Source of the DNA: Prolixibacteraceae bacterium
GTDB taxonomy: Bacteria; Bacteroidota; Bacteroidia; Bacteroidales; Prolixibacteraceae
Assembly: GCA_023228025.1 (NCBI GenBank)
Contig: JALOCD010000015.1
Span: forward strand, 1-51,608
Reading direction: 5' to 3'
Length of the DNA stretch: 51,608 nucleotides
The notes beneath the pieces are model-generated. The model was given only the letters and a program-made list of their open reading frames with translations, searched no databases and was not told where the DNA came from. The position numbers and the translations under genes were made by a program. Shown here piece after piece: positions 45,989 to 51,608 of this stretch (position 1 is the stretch's first letter; the number at the start of each line of letters is the position of its first letter).

Positions 45989-46207
45989 TTAGCTTTTCAC
46001 CCTGGGAGTAATAATAATGGCGATTCCTCCAAATATCAATACCATACCAATGATCGGGGACCATTGCACCGGATGATTTTTTTCGGCGTTTATTTCTATA
46101 GGGCCCAGGTCAACAACTTTCTCAGTGGTAACATAGTTGAACCCAGTGTAGATCATCATCAATATGCCAAGCGCAATAATGGAAATTGCTATGGTTCTTT
46201 TTTGCAT
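45989..46207 (-). CDS. Two-TM small membrane protein
   Basis: The 72-residue protein has two membrane helices (about 6-25 and 50-67) around a loop VTTEKVVDLGPIEINAEKNH. No family is recognised. It follows the lmo0937-like gene by 41 bp and ends 7 bp before the NRAMP remnant. Confidence 0.75.
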   Translation of the reverse strand: MQKRTIAISIIALGILMMIYTGFNYVTTEKVVDLGPIEINAEKNHPVQWSPIIGMVLIFGGIAIIITPRVKS

Positions 46208-46248
46208 GTTTTATTTTTATTAATCGTATCCGGTTAAATTTTCAAGAA

Positions 46249-46404
46249 TTACAAAACCCTTCGTCCCTGAATAACCCGCAGAATCACTGCAATCAGGGCA
46301 ATTACAAGAAGAATGTGTACAATACCTCCTGTACCATAACCAACAAATCCGATGGCCCATGCAATGATTAAAATAACAGCAACAACGTATAATAAATTTC
46401 CCAT
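46249..46404 (-). CDS. lmo0937-family small membrane protein
   Basis: The ATG at 46404 opens 51 codons: MGNLLYVVAVILIIAWAIGF, then VGYGTGGIVHILLVIALIAV and ILRVIQGRRVL. This is the lmo0937 family: two helices with a conserved GxGGIxHILLVIA centre and a basic end. It is very short, so easily missed. It sits between the tail-hydrophobic protein and the two-TM gene in the unit behind regulon copy 15. Confidence 0.88.
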   Translation of the reverse strand: MGNLLYVVAVILIIAWAIGFVGYGTGGIVHILLVIALIAVILRVIQGRRVL

Positions 46405-46509
46405 GATAGTTAATATTAAATTTTTGGGTACATATCCTTTCGCAACTTTACTTAAAACTAAACGCTATTTGGCTAATAGCTTGATGTTAAATATGAGTTA
46501 CGTCAATGC

Positions 46510-46920
46510 TCAAGCCAAAAGAAGGATCAAAAGAATGATCAGTAATATTCCTCCACCACCGTAAATAAACACAGTTCCTCCGCCATGGCGACCATTATTG
46601 TAATCACCTCTGCCATCCCTGTCGCGATATCTTCTGCTTCGTTCATCCTGGTAGTTTTTGATTGCTTTTACTTCACTGCGCAATTCTTTCTTTTCAGTGC
46701 GACTCAATGTGGACATATCCATCGCTTTGATTTCTTCCAATCTGGCCATTTGGGCATTGTAGACAGCCAAATCATTGCTTACAGCCAAAGTGGGTGCTTC
46801 TGTCTTAGCTACCGAAAGCAATTCCGATTTGGCTTTCATTTCATTTGCTGCATTCAGTTGTGCAGGAATCAATGACAACACCATAAATGTCATCACCATG
46901 CAGATCATTAGTTTTTTCAT
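46510..46920 (-). CDS. Small secreted/membrane protein with Gly-rich plus hydrophobic tail
   Basis: The ATG at 46920 gives 136 residues: signal peptide (to about LNAAN), charged helix MARLEEIKAMDMSTLSRTEK, an Arg/Asp/Gly-rich stretch (RRYRDRDGRGDYNNGRHGGG) and the tail IYGGGGILLIILLILLLA. It is the paralogue of the protein at 27054-27386. A TTG frame to 46956 begins inside the -7 box and is rejected. Confidence 0.82.
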   Translation of the reverse strand: MKKLMICMVMTFMVLSLIPAQLNAANEMKAKSELLSVAKTEAPTLAVSNDLAVYNAQMARLEEIKAMDMSTLSRTEKKELRSEVKAIKNYQDERSRRYRDRDGRGDYNNGRHGGGTVFIYGGGGILLIILLILLLA

Positions 46921-46953
46921 TGAATTAAATTTTATGTGAATAAATTTTCGTAA

Positions 46954-47019
46954 CAAATATCAACCACCTCAATAAATAAACCGTTACAGAATTCCTGATA
47001 AAAGTTACATCATTCACAC
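46954..47019 (-). promoter_or_regulatory. Stress-regulon promoter element, copy 15
   Basis: Plus-strand GTTACA at 46983 and 47004 (21 bp), TTCACAC to 47019, and -7 box GATATTTG at 46954-46961 after 21 nt. Confidence 0.92.
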
Positions 47020-47055
47020 TTAAAATGTGTAGCGGTCTCCGGGGTATAAAAGCGA

Positions 47056-47087
47056 GAGCGTGGCCCGTAAAATAACGAACCACGCTC
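47056..47087 (-). terminator. Hairpin terminator of the AraC-kinase-receiver operon
   Basis: The 8-bp perfect arms GAGCGTGG/CCACGCTC (47056-47063 and 47080-47087) lie 29 bp after the receiver stop; the minus-strand RNA continues UCGCUUUUAU. Confidence 0.7.
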
Positions 47088-47115
47088 ATGCCCACAAAGG
47101 ATTGAAACGATCAAC

Positions 47116-47550
47116 TTACATCCTGTCCATATACCAGCTCAACTCTTTTTCCATTTTCTTTACACGGAATATTGTTCCCATTGTTTTTTGGAGGCGCACA
47201 AATGCTGTTTCACTTTTTACGACATAATCCGAGGCTTTGTGCAGCATACAATCGACAGCAACCTCAATTTTATCCTGGGAGGATAACATGATGACCGGTA
47301 TGTCCGAATTGAACTTCTTTATTCTGTCCAGCGTTTCTATCCCATTCATGGCGCTTTTATCCACTCCGTCGAGGTAATAATCGAGAATGATCACGTCGGG
47401 CTGGTTGGACAATTTTGCAACGCAAAGCTCTCCGGTTGCATATGTTTCTATTTCAAAATCAGCATGTTGAAGAAATTCTATCTCCAATAGTTTTAAATAC
47501 ATTGCATCGTCATCTACGAGAAACAGTTTTATCTTCTTTTTATCTGTCAT
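47116..47550 (-). CDS. Stand-alone receiver-domain response regulator
   Basis: The 144-residue CheY-like receiver has acidic pocket Asp13-15, phospho-acceptor Asp57 (ILDYYLD), Ser90/91 and Lys112. The short C-terminal helix (VKKMEKELSWYMDRM) holds no output domain. Its start overlaps the hybrid kinase gene by 11 bp. It may be a phosphate sink or a relay intermediate for the kinase. Confidence 0.92.
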   Translation of the reverse strand: MTDKKKIKLFLVDDDAMYLKLLEIEFLQHADFEIETYATGELCVAKLSNQPDVIILDYYLDGVDKSAMNGIETLDRIKKFNSDIPVIMLSSQDKIEVAVDCMLHKASDYVVKSETAFVRLQKTMGTIFRVKKMEKELSWYMDRM

Positions 47551-50512
47551 TATGTGAGTTTTTAATTGATGAATAGGCTATTTCCAATTCTTCACAAGCA
47601 TGATTACAAACATTTTCAATTTCCAGTACCATATCGAATATACCAAGCGATTGTTGTTGGTTCTTCGCATATTCCTGTATCTTCCTGGCCATCTCCTCAA
47701 AATTGGGGCTTATGCCCATAATGGCAAAGGATGGAATTATTTTGTGCACTGAGGCGTACAATGCTTTCCAGTCTTTATCTTTCCAGCTCTGTTTCATGAT
47801 GGTGATCAAAGGAGGGGTCTGTTCCAGGTAAAGTGAAATCATCTCCATCATAAGGACCGGATTGGACTTGGTACGCGTAATCAAGTAATTAAGGTCAGTA
47901 TATTTGATTATTTTAACTGTTTCAATTTCAACTTCATTGTCAGTATTTGATGGTTTTTTTACTGAGCTGACAATCTTGTGGTACAGCACTTTTTCATCCA
48001 CCGGTTTGGCTATGTAATCGTTCATGCCCACTGATTTGCATTTTGCCAGATCGACCGTGGTCACATCAGCAGTCAGGGCGATGATGGGGATCGTCGAATG
48101 CATGGTGTTTCTGATGTATTCTGTGGCTTCAAAACCGTTCATTTCGGGCATCTGCAGGTCCATCAAGATAATATCAAATTTATTTGCCCGCAATTTATCA
48201 ATGGCAATTTTCCCGTTGGAGGCAATATCACATTCAAATCCAAATTCATCCAACAGGGTCCTCATAAGCAACTGATTAAGGGCGATATCTTCTACGACGA
48301 GTACCTTAACATCTCTTATATCGTTATCCAATTCCAGATTTTCAGTTTCTACTTCTGCTTCTGCTTTGGTTTTTAAAAAATCCAACACAAAACCAAATGT
48401 CGAACCCTTGTCAACGGTACTCTTGACACTGATTGTCCCATCCTGTGCTTCAACAAGTTGCTTTACAATGGCAAGTCCAAGCCCCGTTCCGCCATACAAT
48501 CTGGATGTACCGCTGGAAGCCTGCTGGAAATTTTCAAATATTCTTTCAATCTTACTTTCTGATATTCCGATCCCAGTATCACTGACGGTAAATTCTATGG
48601 TAGCCTTTTTTTCATCTTCCTGAAGCAAGCGGATACTCACTGTAATTTTCCCTTTGTTTGTAAACTTTACGGCATTGCTTACCAAATTTAAAATAATCTG
48701 GTGCAACCGCACCGGGTCGCCGAGTAAAACGCTTGGAATTTTGCAGTCATATTCTTTAATCAATTCAAGATTCTTCTCACGGATTTTCGGCTCAAAAAGG
48801 TGCAACATGGCAGCAATAGAAAGGGCCATTTTAAATGGAGTCTGTTCAAATACCATTTTGCCCGCATCAACTTTGGCCAGGTCAAGAATATCGTTTATCA
48901 GCACGATCAGCGCATCACCACTCATTTTTATGGCCTGCAGGTACTCTTTCTGTTTGGTGGTGGTCTCGGTTTTCAGCAATACTTTGGTAAATCCGATAAT
49001 CGCATTCATTGGAGTGCGAATCTCGTGGCTCATGTTTGACAGGAACTGCTGTTTTGCTTTCACGGCCGTTTCGGCAATAAGGGTAGCGCTTTCGGCTTTC
49101 ATTTTGGCCTCTTCGGCAATGGCGACAGCTAGTTCTGCGAAAACTATCGCCTCTGTAAGTTCTGTTGCAATTCTCTTTTGGTCAGTAATGTCCCTTGCTA
49201 CAACTACGACGCCCAGTACATTTCCCTGATCATCCTTGTAAACTGAACCATTGAACAATACCTCCGTCAGGGTACCGTCTTTATGCCGAAGGGTGAGCGG
49301 TGAATCTTTCAGGGATCCCTTCGCAAAGACCATTTGGTATACTTCCCGTGCTTTTTGAGGTTCTGTAAAATAGTCGAAGAAATTGGATCCTTTTAAATTT
49401 TCCCTTGAGATGCCGGTAATTTTAACTGTTGCCTCATTCAGGTCGGTAATCTTTCCTTCAGTATTAATGGTTACCAAAGGATCAAGACTAGCTTCCAGGA
49501 GACTAAGCGAATATTGGGATGCCAATTTGAGGGATTTGCTGATTGCCTCAAGTTCCACATTGGCAATTTCCTGCTTCTCTTTCTCTTTTGTTTGAAACTT
49601 AAGTTCCTTATCTACAATGACCAATTCGGCCGAACGCTTTTCTTTTTCCTGATTTTGAAATACGAGTTCTTTGTTGGCTACAATCAATTCGGCAGCACGC
49701 TTCTCTTTCACTTCGTTCTGAAAAGCAAGTTCCTTATCAGCAATGACTAATTCTGCCGCGCGTTTACCCTTTTCTTTGTTTTGAAATACAAGTTCTTTGT
49801 TGGCTACGATCAGTTCGGCAGCGCTTCTTTCCTTTACCTCGTTTTGAAAAGCAAGTTCCTTGTTTGCGATGACCAATTCCGCTGCACGTTTTTCCTTTTC
49901 ATCATTCTGAAAAGCCAACTCTTTGTTGGCTATAACCAATTCTGCTGCACGTTTTTCCTTTTCATCATTCTGGAAGGCAAGCTCTTGGTTGGCCAAAATC
50001 AATTCTGCTGCACGCCGCCCTTTAACTTCGTTTTGAAATGCAAGTTCCTTATTGGCAATGACTAACTCGGCAGCACGTTTTTCTTTTTCATCATTTTGAA
50101 ATGCAAGTTCCTTGTTGGCAATCTGTAACTCGGTAACCCATTTCTGTTTGGAAACATCCCTTGCTACGACGACAGCTCCAACAACCTTGCCCTTTTTATC
50201 TCTATATACCGATCCGTTAAACAGCACATCCGTTAATTTCCCGTCAATGTTCCGAAAGGTGAGGGGTAAATCTGAAATGAACCCAGAAGCAAAAACTTTC
50301 TTGCATACTTCAGAGGCCTTCTCGGGTTCTGTGAAATAGTCGTAAAAGTTGGTACCCAAAAGTTCAATGCGTTCGACACCTGTAACATCCACTTTAGCCT
50401 GGTTTACATCCGTAATTTTCCCATCAGTGCTAATGGCTATGAGAGGATCCAGACTGGCTTCGATCAAACTGCTGGCATATTGTGAATGATGTGATTTGGT
50501 TCTTTCCATCAA
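47540..50512 (-). CDS. Hybrid histidine kinase: PAS, nine 21-residue coiled repeats, PAS, HisKA, HATPase, REC, HPt
   Basis: The 990-residue phosphorelay kinase has no membrane segment. PAS1 (about 10-125), repeat helix (131-319), PAS2 (about 335-445), HisKA with His496, HATPase with Asn613, DTGIGI (645-650) and GGTGLGL (674-680), receiver with Asp785 and Lys836, and HPt with His923. The two PAS domains are near-duplicates (TEPxKAxEVxxxVFAxG; VLFNGSVY). A His-Asp-His relay is complete, so phosphate can pass to the receiver of the next gene. It starts 1 bp after araC. Confidence 0.95.
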   Translation of the reverse strand: MMERTKSHHSQYASSLIEASLDPLIAISTDGKITDVNQAKVDVTGVERIELLGTNFYDYFTEPEKASEVCKKVFASGFISDLPLTFRNIDGKLTDVLFNGSVYRDKKGKVVGAVVVARDVSKQKWVTELQIANKELAFQNDEKEKRAAELVIANKELAFQNEVKGRRAAELILANQELAFQNDEKEKRAAELVIANKELAFQNDEKEKRAAELVIANKELAFQNEVKERSAAELIVANKELVFQNKEKGKRAAELVIADKELAFQNEVKEKRAAELIVANKELVFQNQEKEKRSAELVIVDKELKFQTKEKEKQEIANVELEAISKSLKLASQYSLSLLEASLDPLVTINTEGKITDLNEATVKITGISRENLKGSNFFDYFTEPQKAREVYQMVFAKGSLKDSPLTLRHKDGTLTEVLFNGSVYKDDQGNVLGVVVVARDITDQKRIATELTEAIVFAELAVAIAEEAKMKAESATLIAETAVKAKQQFLSNMSHEIRTPMNAIIGFTKVLLKTETTTKQKEYLQAIKMSGDALIVLINDILDLAKVDAGKMVFEQTPFKMALSIAAMLHLFEPKIREKNLELIKEYDCKIPSVLLGDPVRLHQIILNLVSNAVKFTNKGKITVSIRLLQEDEKKATIEFTVSDTGIGISESKIERIFENFQQASSGTSRLYGGTGLGLAIVKQLVEAQDGTISVKSTVDKGSTFGFVLDFLKTKAEAEVETENLELDNDIRDVKVLVVEDIALNQLLMRTLLDEFGFECDIASNGKIAIDKLRANKFDIILMDLQMPEMNGFEATEYIRNTMHSTIPIIALTADVTTVDLAKCKSVGMNDYIAKPVDEKVLYHKIVSSVKKPSNTDNEVEIETVKIIKYTDLNYLITRTKSNPVLMMEMISLYLEQTPPLITIMKQSWKDKDWKALYASVHKIIPSFAIMGISPNFEEMARKIQEYAKNQQQSLGIFDMVLEIENVCNHACEELEIAYSSIKNSHNDR
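49556..50122 (-). repeat. Nine tandem 63-bp repeats inside the kinase gene
   Basis: The unit IANKELAFQNDEKEKRAAELV repeats nine times, starting at residues 131, 152, 173, 194, 215, 236, 257, 278 and 299. At 21 residues it is three heptads, so the protein part is a rigid coiled coil between the PAS domains. Units are diverged but in register; repeat number is likely to vary between strains. Confidence 0.9.
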
Positions 50513-50513
50513 A

Positions 50514-51107
50514 TTAATTTGTTAGGCTATTGTGTTCCACCAAATTTCCAATTTCTTCAATCGGACTTCTCCTCTTGACTTTCAATTGCTTAAAGTGGGA
50601 CGGGGTAAGACCCGTGATTTTCTTAAATTGATTGGATAAATGGGCTACACTGCTGTAATTCATTTTCCAGGCAATTTCTGTAATATTCAATTCATCGTAA
50701 ATGATTAATTCCTTGATCCGCTCAATTTTATGGTGAATCACAAATTGTTCAATGGTTGTTCCCTGGATTTCTGAAAATAGGTTGGCCAAATAAGTGTAAT
50801 CGTGGTTCAGCTTTTCACTTAAATAATCGGAGAAATTTACTTTGATCATTTCATCGGTATGATGTACCATTTCAATGATTGCATTCTTTATCTTTTCGAT
50901 CAGAACCGCCCTTTTATCATCCATTAATTCAAGACCTGAATTGTGCAGGGCAGTCCTCAATTCCTCTTTTTGATCAGGTGTGATATCCTCCATGATCTCA
51001 ATTTCACCCAAATCAACCAGAATAAAATGAAGGCCCAACCTTCGCAACTCCTCTTTAACCGCCAGTTTACAGCGATTGCTGACCATGTATTTGATATAGA
51101 GTTTCAA
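50514..51107 (-). CDS. AraC-family transcriptional regulator
   Basis: The 197-residue protein has an N-terminal 80 residues of ferredoxin-like character (MKLYIKYMVSNRCKLAVKEE) and a C-terminal AraC DNA-binding domain (about 93-175: YLANLFSEIQGTTIEQFVIHHK; NITEIAWKMNYSSVAHLSNQ; GLTPSHFKQLK). AraC proteins bind 21-bp direct repeats next to the promoter, the geometry of the regulon element. It is the first gene behind regulon copy 16 and precedes the kinase by 1 bp, so it is the best candidate regulator of the island. Confidence 0.92.
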   Translation of the reverse strand: MKLYIKYMVSNRCKLAVKEELRRLGLHFILVDLGEIEIMEDITPDQKEELRTALHNSGLELMDDKRAVLIEKIKNAIIEMVHHTDEMIKVNFSDYLSEKLNHDYTYLANLFSEIQGTTIEQFVIHHKIERIKELIIYDELNITEIAWKMNYSSVAHLSNQFKKITGLTPSHFKQLKVKRRSPIEEIGNLVEHNSLTN

Positions 51108-51133
51108 AAGTTTCCTTTTTAATTATACCCTTA

Positions 51134-51199
51134 CAAAGGTGCACAACTTAAACCACAATCAATTTACAAAATTATTTCTAAAAGTTACACAATTCACAC
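51134..51199 (-). promoter_or_regulatory. Stress-regulon promoter element, copy 16 (araC-kinase-receiver)
   Basis: Plus-strand TTTACA at 51163 and GTTACA at 51184 (21 bp), TTCACAC to 51199, and -7 box CACCTTTG at 51134-51141 after 21 nt. Its presence here predicts autoregulation. Confidence 0.9.
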
Positions 51200-51339
51200 A
51201 TTTTAAATACTGGAATCTGTTCAATTTATCAAAATCATTTCAGAATTTTAATCTGTAAACGTAGAGCCTTTCAGATCCTCTATCTTTGATACTTATAGAC
51301 CTCAATATCTTCTAATTGACACCCTTGAGGTACAAAAAA

Positions 51340-51377
51340 CAATTGCCGCTGTATAAATTCATATACAGCGGCAATTG
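51340..51377 (-). terminator. Strong rho-independent terminator
   Basis: Perfect 16-bp arms (51340-51355, 51362-51377) with a 6-nt loop, followed on the minus strand by TTTTTTG. It ends the transcript of the partial gene at the right edge and isolates the island. The remaining 51200-51339 shows no gene. Confidence 0.9.
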
Positions 51378-51450
51378 CAAAAAAAGTGACCCAGCTGGGG
51401 TGTTACCCCAAACAAGTCAATTATTTTATAATCAGTTGCTTTCTAAAATT

Positions 51451-51608
51451 CTAATAAAATACCGTACCGATTTCGTACCGAATTCCTGTCCAGTTTTGGC
51501 TGTCCAAAGACTTCGCTTTTCTGCTTAACTGTTCAGGTACAAATCTACAACCTTTCTTTTTAATATACAAATCCCTGATATTCAAATTTATTTCTTGCAA
51601 GGTGCAAG
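51451..51608 (-). CDS. Partial ORF, C-terminal end of an unknown protein
   Basis: An open frame enters from the right edge and ends at TAG 51451-51453, with about 52 codons visible (NLNIRDLYIKKKGCRFVPEQ, then LSRKAKSLDSQNWTGIRYEI). It is basic and has no recognised motif. The strong terminator 74 bp downstream on the same strand supports it as a real gene end. Confidence 0.4.
   Translation of the reverse strand, partial: CTLQEINLNIRDLYIKKKGCRFVPEQLSRKAKSLDSQNWTGIRYEIGTVFY

Noticed and set aside
49383..50339. Plus-strand frames with repeating FVGYNQF/LKSKFLI patterns
   Set aside because: They are the antisense image of the nine 63-bp repeats of the kinase gene.
9678..51199. The repeated intergenic motif as a transposon end, REP element or CRISPR repeat
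   Set aside because: It is always oriented with a downstream gene, at a fixed distance from a -7 box, with unrelated surrounding sequence and no target duplication or uniform spacer.

Overview
The window is a compact, AT-rich stretch of a Bacteroidota chromosome. The TamA/TamB pair, OmpA-family and MCE proteins, many small stress proteins, A-rich leaders instead of Shine-Dalgarno sequences, and -7 boxes of the nAnnTTTG type all fit that phylum. No rRNA, tRNA, CRISPR array, insertion sequence or prophage is visible. Almost all genes lie on the minus strand; only the four-gene MCE/Mla operon (28.7-32.8 kb) runs on the plus strand.

The main discovery is a shared promoter element. Sixteen intergenic sites carry one composite sequence, read toward the gene as GTGTGAATnATGTAACt, about 10 nt, then nTGTGTAAC, a spacer, and nAnnTTTG. 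The two TGTAAC units start exactly 21 bp apart at every site. The spacer from the second unit to the -7 box is exactly 21 nt at fifteen sites and 20 nt at the bacterioferritin site. A degenerate seventeenth copy lies in tandem upstream of bacterioferritin. This is the signature of an activator that binds a direct repeat two helical turns long and replaces the -33 contact. The element drives its own candidate regulator: an AraC-family gene, a nine-repeat hybrid histidine kinase and a receiver protein form one operon at the right end with a copy of the element in front. The window therefore looks like a stress-regulon island with its controller on board.

Layout, left to right: cbpA-cbpM-tamB-tamA, an overlapping operon (1-8.4 kb) without the element; an alpha/beta hydrolase; a MauG-like dihaem protein; bacterioferritin; a lipoprotein with a DUF4239 membrane protein; two small unknown genes; an AI-2E-type membrane protein with a Ca2+-type P-ATPase; transaldolase, phosphoketolase, a one-TM peptide and class I aldolase (a phosphoketolase shunt); an M1 peptidase; a small tail-hydrophobic protein; UspA; a YXWGXW lipoprotein; divergently, MlaE-MlaF-MCE-AsmA-like; OmpA; a DUF3108 protein; an eight-gene run ytxH, holin-like, unknown, AI-2E, GT4 fused to an alpha-toroid, PIG-L deacetylase, GT4 and an alpha-toroid glycosidase; csbD; two small membrane genes and GH130; three small membrane or secreted genes; and the AraC-kinase-receiver operon.

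The encoded proteins address envelope integrity (MCE, AsmA-like, OmpA, YtxH, holin-like), iron and peroxide (Bfr), ion balance (Ca2+-ATPase), carbon shunting to acetyl phosphate (Xfp) and surface or storage glycans (GT4, GH, GH130). Three decayed gene fragments (NRAMP transporter, YihY/BrkB, and possibly a type III polyketide synthase tail) lie in gaps between units, and the NRAMP one ends directly at a promoter element, so the island appears to have been assembled and pruned around these promoters.
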